NCBI RefSeq assembly: GCF_005938225.1
Contig: NZ_VCPC01000003.1
Coordinates: 248,001-312,000, forward strand
Direction: 5' to 3'
DNA: 64,000 bases
Source of the DNA: Arenibacterium halophilum
Lineage (GTDB): Bacteria; Pseudomonadota; Alphaproteobacteria; Rhodobacterales; Rhodobacteraceae
In this document: positions 42,908-52,661 of the stretch, piece after piece
Position numbering within the stretch: the stretch's first letter is position 1
Layout of the letters: each line of letters starts with the position of its first letter
Notes under the pieces: generated by a model
Databases searched by the model: none
The model's input: only the letters and a program-made list of their open reading frames with translations
What the model was told of the DNA's origin: nothing
Made by a program: the position numbers and the translations under genes

Positions 42908-43848
42908 TCGACTGGCGCAAATCCGCGCTTCTGCACGGCGCCTTGCTGGCCGTGCTGTGCGCGCTGAACTACCTGCTGCCCGCCTATCACCAGGGCAATC
43001 TGGCCCGCGTCATGGTGCTGGCCACGTATGCGGCGGGCTATAACATCATGTTTGGCTACACCGGGCTGCTCAGCCTTGGCCACGCGCTGTTCTTTGCCGC
43101 GGGCATGTATGGCACCGGACTGGCAATCGGTCAGTTCGGGCTGTCGCCGCTGCCCGCGCTTGCGGTTGGACTGCTCTGCGGCGTGGTCGTTTCGGCGGCG
43201 CTGGGCCTGCTGGCGCTGCGTACGGCGGGCGTGGCCTTTATGATCGTGACGCTGATGTTCGCGCAGGCTGGTTACCTGACGATCCTGTATTTTGGTGAAT
43301 ACACCCGCGGCGACGAAGGGTTCGTGCTGCAACAGGCGCAGCGTATGTTGTTTGGGATCGACCTAAGCGATCCGACGAACCGCTATTGGGCGGCCTTCGT
43401 GCTGTTTGCACTGTCGGTTGTGCTGATCCTGTGGCTGGTGCAATCCCGGTTCGGGCGCGTGCTGATCGCGATCCGCGAGAATGAGCCGCGCGCGCGGATG
43501 CTGGGCTATGATACCTTCGCGCACAAGCTGGCGGCGGTGGTGGCCTCGGGCATGATGTCGGCCATGGCGGGCGCGGCCTATGGGGTGCTGTTCGGCTATG
43601 TCGGCGCCAGCTTCGGTTCTGTTCAATATTCGATCTTTCCGCTGCTCTGGGTGCTGCTGGGCGGCGCCGGCACGGTCATCGGCCCCTTTATCGGGACGCT
43701 GTTCATGTTCTACCTGATCGATCTGTCCAGTGGCGTGACGACCGCCTACATGCTGATTGCTGGCGTGGTTCTGGTGCTGGTCACGCTGTTTGCACCCCAA
43801 GGCATCGCTGGTGAGCTGCGCCGGCGCATGTGGAGGTGGCTGCCATGA
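42904..43848 (+). CDS. Branched-chain amino acid-type ABC permease (LivM family)
   Basis: 314 residues, about ten membrane segments. The signature GYNIMFGYTGLLSLGHALFF is near residue 44, and the cytoplasmic coupling loop AIRENEPRARMLGYDTF is near 198, followed by FPLLWVLLGGAGTVIGP. It forms the channel with the LivH-type subunit. Overlaps its neighbours at both ends by ATGA. Confidence 0.92.
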   Translation: MIDWRKSALLHGALLAVLCALNYLLPAYHQGNLARVMVLATYAAGYNIMFGYTGLLSLGHALFFAAGMYGTGLAIGQFGLSPLPALAVGLLCGVVVSAALGLLALRTAGVAFMIVTLMFAQAGYLTILYFGEYTRGDEGFVLQQAQRMLFGIDLSDPTNRYWAAFVLFALSVVLILWLVQSRFGRVLIAIRENEPRARMLGYDTFAHKLAAVVASGMMSAMAGAAYGVLFGYVGASFGSVQYSIFPLLWVLLGGAGTVIGPFIGTLFMFYLIDLSSGVTTAYMLIAGVVLVLVTLFAPQGIAGELRRRMWRWLP

Positions 43849-44564
43849 GCCTGCTGTCCACCCGCGTCCTGTCGCGCAGCTTTGCGGGGCTGAAGGCGGT
43901 GGAGTCCGTAGATTTCGACTTGCCACAGGGTCAGGTGCGGGCCCTCATCGGGCCGAACGGAGCGGGCAAGACAACCTTTGTCAGCCTGCTGTGTGGGCGT
44001 ATCCCGCCGACCTCGGGCGCGGTGATCTTCGATGGCCAGGATATCTCGCACCTGCCGGCGCATCGCCGCATCGCGCTGGGCATGGCCTATACGTTCCAGA
44101 TCACCTCGGTGTTTTCCAACCTGACCCTGCATGAAAACGTCGCGCTGGCCGCGCGGCGCACAACCCGTGGCGCGGCAGAGCTGCAATCGATGATACAGTC
44201 CGCGCTGGACCGCGTTGGGCTGAAGGCGCGCACGGATGAAATTGCGGGCGACCTGAGCTATGGCCACCAGCGGCTGCTAGAAATCGCCATGGGCCTTGCG
44301 CAAAGGCCCCGGCTGTTGATTCTGGACGAGCCGACCCAGGGTCTGGCCGATAGCGAGATCGCGGCTTTCATGGCGCTGATCGCTGAGTTGAAGCAAACAA
44401 CAACGATCCTGCTGATCGAGCACAACATGAACGTGGTGATGGAAGCCGCCGACTATGTGACGGTGCTGAACTTTGGTCAGATCCTGGCCGAGGGCACACC
44501 TTCCGAAATTCGGGCCGACAGTGCCGTGCAAGCCGCCTATCTGGGAACTGGTGCCGATGCTTGA
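43845..44564 (+). CDS. ABC transporter ATP-binding protein (LivG family)
   Basis: 239 residues from ATG 43845, which overlaps the LivM stop and has TGGAGG upstream. Walker A is GPNGAGKTT, the signature is LSYGHQRLLEIA, Walker B is LLILDEPTQGL and the switch His is in IEHNM. One of two ATPases energising the LivHM-type permease. Confidence 0.93.
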   Translation: MSLLSTRVLSRSFAGLKAVESVDFDLPQGQVRALIGPNGAGKTTFVSLLCGRIPPTSGAVIFDGQDISHLPAHRRIALGMAYTFQITSVFSNLTLHENVALAARRTTRGAAELQSMIQSALDRVGLKARTDEIAGDLSYGHQRLLEIAMGLAQRPRLLILDEPTQGLADSEIAAFMALIAELKQTTTILLIEHNMNVVMEAADYVTVLNFGQILAEGTPSEIRADSAVQAAYLGTGADA

Positions 44565-45252
44565 GGTCGATAGCGTAAATGTCGCCTACGGTCGCGCCCA
44601 AGTACTGCGCGATTTGTCGCTGTCGGTTTCTCCGGGCGAAATCCTTTGCCTGCTGGGGCGCAACGGGGCGGGCAAGACGACGACGATGAAAACCATCATG
44701 GGATTGCTGCCGCTGATGTCGGGCACGGTGCGTGTGGACGGAGAGGCTATCAGCGATCTCCCCGCGCATCAGACGGCCGCGCATGGGATCGGCTATATCC
44801 CGCAGGGGCGGCGCCTGTTCACCGAACTGACCGTGGCGCAGAACCTCGACATAGGGCTGATGGCGCGAAAATCGCCCCGGGCCACCTTGGACGATGTGCT
44901 TGACCTGTTCCCGCGCCTGCGTGAACGGATGGGCCAGGTGGCGCAAACGCTGTCCGGCGGGGAACAGCAAATGTTGGCCACGGCGCGGGCCCTCTGCCTG
45001 CGCCCACAATACCTGTTGCTGGACGAGCCGACAGAAGGGCTCCAGCCCTCGATGATCGCTGCGATCCGCGACGTGATTGCCGTAATGCGCGACCGGGGCG
45101 TTGGCGTGATCCTGGTCGAGCAACGCGTCGACGCGGTCCTCGAGGTGGCCGACCGGGTCGCCTTCATCGAAAATGGCCGCAATCTTGAGACTATGCCAGC
45201 CGAGGCTCTGCGCAAAGATCCCTCTCCGATCAAGGCGTACCTTGGCGTCTGA
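44557..45252 (+). CDS. ABC transporter ATP-binding protein (LivF family)
   Basis: 231 residues from ATG 44557, overlapping LivG by 8 nt. Walker A is GRNGAGKTTT, signature LSGGEQQMLATAR, Walker B YLLLDEPTEGLQP, switch region LVEQRVD. The switch residue is Gln-Arg (VEQR) where LivG has a His, a difference common in LivF proteins. It ends the transporter operon; no T-rich terminator is visible. Confidence 0.93.
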   Translation: MLEVDSVNVAYGRAQVLRDLSLSVSPGEILCLLGRNGAGKTTTMKTIMGLLPLMSGTVRVDGEAISDLPAHQTAAHGIGYIPQGRRLFTELTVAQNLDIGLMARKSPRATLDDVLDLFPRLRERMGQVAQTLSGGEQQMLATARALCLRPQYLLLDEPTEGLQPSMIAAIRDVIAVMRDRGVGVILVEQRVDAVLEVADRVAFIENGRNLETMPAEALRKDPSPIKAYLGV

Positions 45253-46199
45253 CCAACGGAATTGCCCAACCCGACACGCCGTTACAGGGGAAAATGGAAA
45301 CCGCAGTTGTCGAACTGGTTTGAACTGGGCCTATCGATTGTCATGGTCGCGCGTCCGGGCATCTGGCGACACCTGAAGCGTACGGAAGCCCAAGAAGGCC
45401 TCTGCATGCATTGATCCAAGCCCGGCCGCAGAAAAGTCTCTGCGGTCATCCGATGAAGTGGCCGGTTGTTCGAACTGATTTGCGACACTTTGTAAGAACT
45501 CGCACTCTGGTAACTGCCATCATGCATCGCAACGTAAAAATGTTTGGGGCGGGGCCTTAGCTTGGAATAAATCGCAACCGCAAGAACCCGCTGGCCCTTA
45601 GATCGCCGGCGTTCACATCCAGAACCTGCTTTGCCTGCCGCGACGAGGGCGGGGCGAGTGTCGTCCGATCCACGTTCATGATCTGCCCGCCTGCCAATCA
45701 GGGCGGCGTGAACTCTTGCGGGGCAACGTCGCCGGCAATGTTTGCGGATGCGACATCTTCAGTTCGGATAGTCGCGAGGCGGCGTTTTATGCCTAATGCG
45801 TGATGATCTTTCAGTGCAAGAGAGCCTGTTCAGCGGGATGCCGCCTTTGCCCGAAGGTCAACGCCACGCAATGTTCTGTCCAGCCGGTTCAGACCCAAAG
45901 CTGCCATTCCGACCGCTGCCGTCAAAGTTGTTAGGGGCACTGGCAAGCTATGTTTCAGTCCTGCCGTCGCAAGGCGCCCAACATAGGCGACACGCCTCCA
46001 ATCTGGCGTGCAATTGCCCGCGGCCCGTATCCTCAAACAAGACTGTGGAATCGATTGTCGCTGCCGGCTTGACCGCAGCTTGATAGAAACTGGCTAGAGT
46101 TGGGCCAACCGAGGAGTATTGCGCTGTTGACTTGGTTGCGATCAGGCTTCTTGGTAAGAGTGAAGGCAGCCGCAAGAGGTGCGCCGATCCAGCCCGACC
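45253..46199. other. About 950 bp with no supportable gene
   Basis: Short open frames occur on both strands but none has protein-like composition, a ribosome-binding site and a recognisable motif together. Base composition is more mixed than in the flanking genes. On the minus strand near 45600-45690 an open stretch reads MNVDRTTLAPPSSRQ after an in-frame stop, reminiscent of a decayed gene, but I could not name it. It may be a remnant of an inserted element or hold regulatory RNA; no terminal repeats are visible. Confidence 0.5.
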
Positions 46200-46793
46200 C
46201 TAGGTCAGGAATGGGTCTTCATCGTCCTGATCCACAATCCCCTGCAGAAACTCGGCAAATCCCGGAGACCTGTCGATTCGCTGTTTGAAATCCAGCCTTT
46301 GCAGCGCAACTTCCATCAAATCTGCCAGTCCTGCCGAGACCTGACTCTGCGCCGGCAGCGGGACCGTACGCGTCGTGGCGATGCGGTGTTCAGTGGCTTC
46401 CAGTATGGTGTGACGCAGAGTTTCCGGTGTCAGCGCGCTTTTGCACAGGTAGGATTCACATCCGCGCCGCATGGCTTGTACCGCCAGATCAACCTGTTCG
46501 CGCCCGGACACCATGATCAAGGCCGAATTCCGGTTGTGCGGGTCGTTGCGCACAAGTTCAAGCGCCTGAAACCCGTCGCCGTCCGCCAGGCTGTAGTCGA
46601 CCATAATAAGGTCGAACGCTGTCTGGTGTATCTTGCGCTTCATCGCCGACAGCGAAGGCGCAGTCTGTATCGCGATCGGCAGGCCCGTCTTCTCGCCGAG
46701 CCGGCACAGATTGCGCCGGTCGAATTCGCTGTCATCCAGAACAAGCATGTTCAATGCCGCGCTATGCGGCGTCGATTGACTTGCAGTAATCAT
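46200..46793 (-). CDS. Response regulator: REC plus short helical tail
   Basis: 197 residues from ATG 46793 with AAGGGG five bases upstream. The receiver shows LDDSEFDRRN (acidic pocket), MVDYSLADGDG (phosphoacceptor Asp), MVSGRE and YLCKSAL (Lys). The tail of about 65 residues is helical with no known output. The N-terminal pattern LDDSxFDRR is shared with 47861-48556 and LDDHRMDRR with 4612-5346, marking them as paralogues. Confidence 0.85.
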   Translation of the reverse strand: MITASQSTPHSAALNMLVLDDSEFDRRNLCRLGEKTGLPIAIQTAPSLSAMKRKIHQTAFDLIMVDYSLADGDGFQALELVRNDPHNRNSALIMVSGREQVDLAVQAMRRGCESYLCKSALTPETLRHTILEATEHRIATTRTVPLPAQSQVSAGLADLMEVALQRLDFKQRIDRSPGFAEFLQGIVDQDDEDPFLT

Positions 46794-46891
46794 GGCCACC
46801 CCTTCACATTCACCCGAATCCGACTGTAGCGACTATTTATTGCCGATCGGTAAACTGGCGTGACCAGGCGGCGCTCCTTACAAAGAGAGTG

Positions 46892-47656
46892 TCAATGTAT
46901 TGCGGGACGGGTGCAGGGAAATGAAATGGAGATATGACATCCGCGTGACTCCTCGGTCGTAAGCCAATCGATCTTGCCGCCATATAGCTTCACGATCTTT
47001 CGGACATTTGCCAATCCCATCCCACTGCCTTCGATCTCATCCCTCGGTCGCAGCGTCGTCATGACCTCGAACGCCTTTTCACGATAGGCCAAAGGAATGC
47101 CAGGACCATCATCTCGGACGGTAAAGACATGCCGACCATCCCTTTCATGGGTGCTAAGGTGGATCACCCCACGACCGCAGTCGTGATGCTTGACCGCGTT
47201 GCTCAGCAACGATGAAACAAGCGTAAGAGCGTCGGTCGATCCAATGCGAAACTGCGGCGCACGGAAATCACGCAGAACCTTAAAAGTGTCCGGTATCTTG
47301 ATCTGATCCATCACCCCGTCTGTCACGCCTTCCCATTCGATTAACTCGTTAGATTGCATGCGTCCGATACGCGAATAGATCAACAAATCAATCAACATCC
47401 GGTCCAGCCGCCGCGTGTGTACATTCATCAAGTCAATATTTTCGGCGAGCGAGCCGTGCACGTGGATTCCCTCGGCTTCCAAATCTTCTTGTATCCATTG
47501 AGGGACTTCGATCAAGGCGCGTACAGAGTTTCGGACGTCGTGACTGATCAGGTAAATGAAGTCCTCAAATTCTTGCGCGGCAGATTCGATGCCGATTTCC
47601 GAGGGTTTCGATCTTTCCGAAGATTTTATTTGCATTGTGTCGACCAAGATTTTCAC
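46892..47656 (-). CDS. Soluble histidine kinase without sensor domain
   Basis: 254 residues from GTG 47656; ATG at 47635 is an alternative, and neither has a good ribosome-binding site. The DHp helix has ISHDVRNSVRAL, with the phosphoacceptor His but no Pro of the usual SHDLKAPL form. The ATPase domain shows LLSNAVKHH (N box), DDGPGIP (G1) and GSGMGLA (G2). No membrane segment, PAS or GAF is present, so it may be activated by partner proteins. It lies 98 nt upstream of the REC gene on the same strand and is probably paired with it. Confidence 0.87.
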   Translation of the reverse strand: MKILVDTMQIKSSERSKPSEIGIESAAQEFEDFIYLISHDVRNSVRALIEVPQWIQEDLEAEGIHVHGSLAENIDLMNVHTRRLDRMLIDLLIYSRIGRMQSNELIEWEGVTDGVMDQIKIPDTFKVLRDFRAPQFRIGSTDALTLVSSLLSNAVKHHDCGRGVIHLSTHERDGRHVFTVRDDGPGIPLAYREKAFEVMTTLRPRDEIEGSGMGLANVRKIVKLYGGKIDWLTTEESRGCHISISFPCTRPAIH

Positions 47657-47860
47657 GAACGAAGCCAGATGTATCGCGAGGCTACTAAAACTGTGTTAAT
47701 TTGACAGCGTAGTCGTGCAGGAACTTGTTTATCAAAGTAAACAGTTTCATACGTTGCGGAAAATGCCTGCTCAGCCAGTGGCAAGTTTACCGATGCGTAA
47801 CCGATCTCAGGCTAGCCTACGGTGATTCGATACCCGTGCAAACGCAGAAGGAAGCTCAAG

Positions 47861-48556
47861 ATGCAGCACATTGCTGACCACGCCGAAGGAGTAGGCAATC
47901 TGCAAATTGTGAACCAAATGGGCATTCGTGCGCTCATTCTTGACGACAGTGTTTTTGACAGGCGGCGCATTCGGAGATTGACGCACGATACAAACTTGCA
48001 GATATCGCTTGATGAAATCGCTTCCATTGAAGCGCTTGATAGAATTCTCGACCAGGAGAAATTCGATGTTATTCTAATTGATTACAACCTTCCGCAAGGT
48101 GACGGTATAGATGCGCTACGCCATATCAGGGCGCACCCGGTAAACGGCGATTGCCCGGCTATCATGGTTACCGGGAACGACAGTTCGGCCATCGCGGTTC
48201 AATCCCTTAAAATGGGGTGTTCGGATTATCTCCCGAAGGAGAGGTTGAGCGCGGGATCTCTGCGCGACAGCATCGTCAAGGCGATTGAGACATTCAGTGA
48301 GGAGCGCGACGCTCCGCCGCTTCCTCAGACGGAGGTCGATCGTCTCACATCGGTTGTCATGCAAAAGTATGCAAGTGCTTTGCAGCCAAAACTAGCCCGG
48401 ATCATACGCGACTTGCGCACGCTCAAATCGAAATTGCCGGACGAGTCGACAAATGTGCCTGGAAGTCTGGAGACGGTCGAACGCCAGTGTATTCACATGT
48501 GGGCCATCCTGCTTGATCCGAAAATGGAACCAGATTCCAAAGAGTTTCGACATTGA
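47861..48556 (+). CDS. Response regulator: REC plus helical tail
   Basis: 231 residues from ATG 47861 with AGAAGGAAG six bases upstream. Receiver motifs are LDDSVFDRRR, LIDYNLPQGDG, MVTGND and YLPKERL. The remaining 90 residues are helical with no DNA-binding motif. It shares domain order and position (first gene before a kinase) with the RR at 4612-5346. Its stop overlaps the kinase start as TTGA. Confidence 0.86.
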   Translation: MQHIADHAEGVGNLQIVNQMGIRALILDDSVFDRRRIRRLTHDTNLQISLDEIASIEALDRILDQEKFDVILIDYNLPQGDGIDALRHIRAHPVNGDCPAIMVTGNDSSAIAVQSLKMGCSDYLPKERLSAGSLRDSIVKAIETFSEERDAPPLPQTEVDRLTSVVMQKYASALQPKLARIIRDLRTLKSKLPDESTNVPGSLETVERQCIHMWAILLDPKMEPDSKEFRH

Positions 48557-50070
48557 ATGAGTATGTCGATAAAACGGATGCCGCAAACTCTGATCTGAAA
48601 TGTGACGCTGATCGCAACCGCCACAGACGTGACGCGGCCAGAAGCTGCGATGGGCCTATGATGCCATTCGGGTCAATGCCTTTGGCGATGGCGGTGTTTG
48701 ACGTTCAAGGTCGACTAGCGCATGCGACAGGGCGGTTCTGTTATTTGATGGACTGTCCGGAGGGATCACTTCGCGGGATGTCGATCGACCAAATTTTTTA
48801 TTGGCGAGGCACATGGCCGACCTTGTCGGGCACGTCAGTTAACGACGAAACATCTAAGCCCGGAATTGTCATGACGCGCGGCGGTGAGCTCCCGGTCGAT
48901 GCATGCCTCTTGCCCGTCGATTTTCTTGGGGAGCCGCATAGCCTTCTTACAGTGCAAGACTCAAGGCCGGACAGGGATGTCGAAAGGATCTTAAGGGCGG
49001 TCATTGATGTGGCTCCAACTGCAACATTGCTGTCAGACGGTTCAGGGGAAATCGTGTTGTCGAACGCTGCTGCTGGTGCGCTATTTGGCTACGACCCAAG
49101 CGAGTTGATCGGCATGAGCGTCGATGATCTGGTTGATCCGGAGTGTCGCGCCAAACATGCATACAACCGAAAGGTGTTCAGTGAAAACCGGCTGCCGCGA
49201 CCGATGGGAAGCGGGCAGTCGATCACCGCCCGGCGCAAGGATGGCTCGAACTTTCCTGTGGAAATTGCCCTTTACCCCTTGGACCGTTCCTACGGCGATC
49301 TCATCCACGCCACTGTCACAGACTTGACCGAGCGACATGCGACCGAAGCCCTCTCGGATCAGAAGACGCGCCGGATGGAGGCGCTGAATTCGGATTTGTC
49401 GGCCTTCGCGTATAGTGCCAGCCATGACCTGAAGGCGCCACTGTCCTCAATCTCGGGACTGCTCTCGATCTGTATCGAGGACCTGGACGAAGGAAACTTG
49501 CAGGAACTCAGGGAAAATCTGGACAATGCGGTCGAAATCAGCCGCCGAAGCGCGCACAAGGTCGAAGCCGTGCTTGCCATTGCAAGGGTGGGGCAGGAAA
49601 CGATTCCGGCCGAACGTTTTGATCCGAACCGAGAGATCCACGACATCTGGCGCGATCTGACCGGCGCTATGACTGCGCCGCCGGATTTTCGCGTTGACCT
49701 TGATGTGCCAAACCTTATCCGCACAGAACGCCCCACATTCAACCTCGTGCTGGAAAACTTGCTTTCAAATGCCTTGCGCTACGGTGACGATCGGAAGGAC
49801 CGGCATCGCATTCGGGTGTCCGGGGCACTGAGGGACGACCGGATTTGTCTGATTGTGGCTGACAATGGGCTGGGTATCCCGCCAGAAAATTTGCAACGCA
49901 TTTTCAAGATGTTTGATCGGATCGACGATCGAAGCGGTGACGGCATGGGGTTGTCGCTGGTGCGTAAACAGATCGAACGGCTCAACGGGTCCATTTCGGT
50001 CAGTAGCACACCCGGAGCCGGAACTGAGTTTTCCTTCTCACTGCCGCTCCTGACGAAAGGCGAAACATGA
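48553..50070 (+). CDS. Soluble PAS-PAS histidine kinase
   Basis: 505 residues if TTG 48553 is used; ATG at 48658 would still keep both sensory domains. A divergent PAS-like region (about 38-140) is followed by a clear PAS (about 148-262, DGSGEIVLSNAAAGALFGYD). DHp has ASHDLKAPLSSI near residue 295; the ATPase has LLSNALRY, DNGLGIP and GDGMGLS. No transmembrane segment, so it senses a cytoplasmic signal. It is coupled to REC genes on both sides. Confidence 0.88.
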   Translation: MNEYVDKTDAANSDLKCDADRNRHRRDAARSCDGPMMPFGSMPLAMAVFDVQGRLAHATGRFCYLMDCPEGSLRGMSIDQIFYWRGTWPTLSGTSVNDETSKPGIVMTRGGELPVDACLLPVDFLGEPHSLLTVQDSRPDRDVERILRAVIDVAPTATLLSDGSGEIVLSNAAAGALFGYDPSELIGMSVDDLVDPECRAKHAYNRKVFSENRLPRPMGSGQSITARRKDGSNFPVEIALYPLDRSYGDLIHATVTDLTERHATEALSDQKTRRMEALNSDLSAFAYSASHDLKAPLSSISGLLSICIEDLDEGNLQELRENLDNAVEISRRSAHKVEAVLAIARVGQETIPAERFDPNREIHDIWRDLTGAMTAPPDFRVDLDVPNLIRTERPTFNLVLENLLSNALRYGDDRKDRHRIRVSGALRDDRICLIVADNGLGIPPENLQRIFKMFDRIDDRSGDGMGLSLVRKQIERLNGSISVSSTPGAGTEFSFSLPLLTKGET

Positions 50071-50495
50071 CCATACCAATCGTGATCGTAGATGATGACA
50101 CTGTCGACAGATATACGGCCAAGCGTCAATTGGCTCGGCATGGCGGGTTTGAAGTGCCGGCGGAATACACATCGGGCGATGCATTTCTTGAGGCGATCGA
50201 CGCAGGTCAGCTTGCGACACGATCAAACCCGGCATTGGTCCTGATGGATATCAAAATGCCCGGCCGGAACGGGTTCGAAACGCTTGAGGCTCTGGATGCA
50301 AGATTGCAAGAGACCGATGCGACCTCGCCGTTCATGGTTGTCTTCATGCTGACGTCCTCGGCCAATCCACGGGATCGCGCGCGTGTCGAAACCATCGATA
50401 TAGTTCAGGGCTACGTGGAGAAACCGATCACAAAGGACGGTGTCGCATTTATTCACGATCTGTATCTGTCGACGATCCCTGGCAGCGCAGCCTAG
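50067..50495 (+). CDS. Single-domain response regulator
   Basis: 142 residues, one receiver: VDDDTVDRY (acidic pocket), LMDIKMPGRNG (phosphoacceptor), MLTSSANP and VEKPI (Lys). It is coupled to the PAS kinase by ATGA, as in the 5.3-8.1 kb cluster. No output domain. It is convergent with ureG, 40 nt away, with no obvious terminator between them. Confidence 0.9.
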   Translation: MTIPIVIVDDDTVDRYTAKRQLARHGGFEVPAEYTSGDAFLEAIDAGQLATRSNPALVLMDIKMPGRNGFETLEALDARLQETDATSPFMVVFMLTSSANPRDRARVETIDIVQGYVEKPITKDGVAFIHDLYLSTIPGSAA

Positions 50496-50535
50496 TGTTG
50501 AGAACCAGCCGCAGGTTTCCGTGCTTCTGAGTGGC

Positions 50536-51177
50536 CTAGGCCGAAGCCTCCTGGGCCGATATCATGGCCAGGCCGCCGATCTCGCAGATCCGGTCGATCA
50601 CCGGAGCAAGCCCGGTGCCGTGTCGGAGCGCCGTGAAATGAAACGGACGATCGCCGCGCATGCGCCGCGCGTCACGTTCCATCACGTCAAGAGAGGCGCC
50701 CACATGCGGTGCCAGATCGGTTTTGTTGATCACAAGAATGTCCGATTTGGTGATCGCCGGGCCACCTTTTCGCGGGATCTCTTCGCCTGCGGCCACGTCG
50801 ATCACATAGATCGTCAGGTCGGCCAGTTCGGGCGAAAACGTTGCCGACAGATTGTCGCCGCCGGATTCGATCAGAACAATCTCGACCTCGGGGTGGCGGT
50901 CGCGCATCCGGGCGACAGCTGCAAGGTTGATCGAGGCATCCTCGCGGATCGCCGTATGCGGGCACCCCCCGGTTTCGACCCCTATGATCCGGTCTTGGGG
51001 CAGCACCTGCAGTCGCATCAAGGCTTCGGCGTCTTCTTGCGTGTAAATGTCATTGGTGATGACGCCGAGCGAGAAATGATTGCGCAATCCGGCGCAAAGC
51101 GCCGCGGTCAGCGTGGTTTTCCCGGCGCCGACAGGGCCGCCGATACCAATTCGAAGGGGGCCATTTGGAGTGGTCAT
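50536..51177 (-). CDS. ureG: Urease accessory GTPase UreG
   Basis: 213 residues. G1/P-loop [11 protein letters not shown] is near residue 14. The [20 protein letters not shown] stretch and the nickel-site region [12 protein letters not shown] (CPH motif) are both present, and NKTDLAP is G4. UreG binds GTP and Ni and, with UreF and UreD, inserts nickel into UreC. It is the last gene of the urease operon and overlaps ureF by ATGA. Confidence 0.97.
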   Translation of the reverse strand: MTTPNGPLRIGIGGPVGAGKTTLTAALCAGLRNHFSLGVITNDIYTQEDAEALMRLQVLPQDRIIGVETGGCPHTAIREDASINLAAVARMRDRHPEVEIVLIESGGDNLSATFSPELADLTIYVIDVAAGEEIPRKGGPAITKSDILVINKTDLAPHVGASLDVMERDARRMRGDRPFHFTALRHGTGLAPVIDRICEIGGLAMISAQEASA

Positions 51178-51830
51178 GTTCTGAACATCCTTGAATATTG
51201 GGTTTCGTGGGCCATCGACGCGATGTCGCCAAGAAAAACAGAAGACCCCAGGGCGTCAAGATCAGCAGCCAAGGCCTGCGCGCAGACGTCATCGCATATT
51301 GACCGAAGCGCCAGAATACAGCGTTGCCCCGCGATCTGACCAATCGGCGCCAGTCGCATCGCCGCGGAGGTGATTGATGTAGCTAGGGCGTGCAGATACA
51401 TGCGCGCGGTCAGATCAATAGGCAAATCGCATCGCGCGGCGGTGGCCCCTACAGCCACCGGATAGGTCAGCGGCGGCAAATCCAAACGCCAGACGGCATT
51501 CACCGTATCGACAAAGGCGCGGCCCTGGTCCTCCAACTCGACGACCCGTTCGCGAGACGCCGCAAGCGCGGCGGCCAGCGCGTCAATCTCTGCCAGTGCT
51601 GCATCCGAAGCCGCACGATAGGCGGCCGCCAGAAGCAGGGTGTCATTCCGCCCAGCGCCGTGCTGCAGTATTTGCCGCGCCCATTCAAGAAAGCTGTCGG
51701 CATCGCCGACCACGCCAGTGCTGGTCAGATATTCCAGCCCATGGCTATAGCTGAACGCGCCGATGGGAAAGGCGGGTGACAGCCATTGCGCCAGCGTCAG
51801 CGCGGCAGAATGCGGATCGGGCGCGGTCAC
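51174..51830 (-). CDS. ureF: Urease accessory protein UreF
   Basis: 218 residues, mainly helical. Family landmarks are [20 protein letters not shown] near residue 20 and [20 protein letters not shown]. UreF bridges UreD-apo-urease and UreG and controls GTP-dependent nickel delivery. The order ureE-ureF-ureG and the 4-nt overlap with ureG are standard. Confidence 0.96.
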   Translation of the reverse strand: MTAPDPHSAALTLAQWLSPAFPIGAFSYSHGLEYLTSTGVVGDADSFLEWARQILQHGAGRNDTLLLAAAYRAASDAALAEIDALAAALAASRERVVELEDQGRAFVDTVNAVWRLDLPPLTYPVAVGATAARCDLPIDLTARMYLHALATSITSAAMRLAPIGQIAGQRCILALRSICDDVCAQALAADLDALGSSVFLGDIASMAHETQYSRMFRT

Positions 51831-51833
51831 CGG

Positions 51834-52286
51834 TTAATGCGCGTGGCTATGGGTGCGCCCATGCCCGTAAGCGCCGCCTTCCGGGGTGAACGGCTCGGTC
51901 ACGTCGCGCAGCGACGCGCCCAGCCGTGTCAGCATATCGGCCATCACGTGGTTGCGCTGAATCAGCAGGCGCGCCGGTTCGATCTGGCAGGGCGTGTGAC
52001 GGTTGCCGACATGCCAGGCCAGCCGCACCAGATCGGGGCCTGTGACCTCGGTCAGGGCCTCGTCGGCCGCGCGGATTTCGATCAGCCGCCCGTCGCCTAA
52101 TTCCAGTGCATCCCCCTGATCCAAGGATTCCGTATGCTCCAGATCGACAAGAAAGCGCAGGCCGGCGTCGGTGGTCAGCACCTTGCGGCGCAGAAACCTG
52201 TCATCGTAGCCAAGTGTGCAGGCCAGGGCGGAGCCGCTCCAGCCAGAGGCGCGGTGTAGCGTCCGTGCGGCGGGCAGATCGCTCAT
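51834..52286 (-). CDS. ureE: Urease accessory metallochaperone UreE
   Basis: 150 residues from ATG 52286; the longer in-frame extension is not UreE-like. The central part has HVGNRHTPCQIE, including the conserved His at the dimer nickel site. The C-terminus ends GHGRTHSHAH, a short His-rich tail that can bind additional nickel. It hands nickel to UreG. Confidence 0.95.
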   Translation of the reverse strand: MSDLPAARTLHRASGWSGSALACTLGYDDRFLRRKVLTTDAGLRFLVDLEHTESLDQGDALELGDGRLIEIRAADEALTEVTGPDLVRLAWHVGNRHTPCQIEPARLLIQRNHVMADMLTRLGASLRDVTEPFTPEGGAYGHGRTHSHAH

Positions 52287-52308
52287 ACCAGCCTCGCTAG
52301 CGCTGAAG

Positions 52309-52530
52309 TCAGATGTAGAACAGGTCGCGGAACACGTGGCGTGCGATATCTTCGCGGCGCAGACCCATCTTGGACAGCTCTTTGTCGGACAGCGCATTCA
52401 GGCGCTCGATTTCGTCCGTGCGGGTCCGGCGTTCCAGATAGGCGGCAAACGCGGTTGCCAGCGATGCGCGGAACGATTGAAACGATGTGCGAACGCCCGA
52501 GGTGGGGGTTGCGGTTGCGACAGTTGCCAT
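52309..52530 (-). CDS. DUF1127 small protein inside the urease operon
   Basis: 73 residues from ATG 52530, preceded by GAGG; an upstream ATG at 52542 overlaps that ribosome-binding site. The C-terminal signature LNALSDKELSKMGLRREDIA is the DUF1127 (YjiS-like) motif. In alphaproteobacteria DUF1127 proteins are small, Arg-rich and linked to RNA turnover and phosphate or stress metabolism. It lies between ureC and ureE, an uncommon position, and may be a separate transcript. Confidence 0.87.
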   Translation of the reverse strand: MATVATATPTSGVRTSFQSFRASLATAFAAYLERRTRTDEIERLNALSDKELSKMGLRREDIARHVFRDLFYI

Positions 52531-52661
52531 TGGAAACCTCATTCAGTGACACGAGTGTTTCCTCCCTTGGTTTGAAGATAGACCGATGTGCCCCGGATGG
52601 CCAATGCAGATGCGGCATGGTTGTTATGCACTTGCAGCAATACTAGGGCAGCTTTATTGAC

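Noticed and set aside
45830-46083. Small open frames on both strands in the gap after the LivF-type gene
   Set aside because: No ribosome-binding site, no motif and inconsistent composition.
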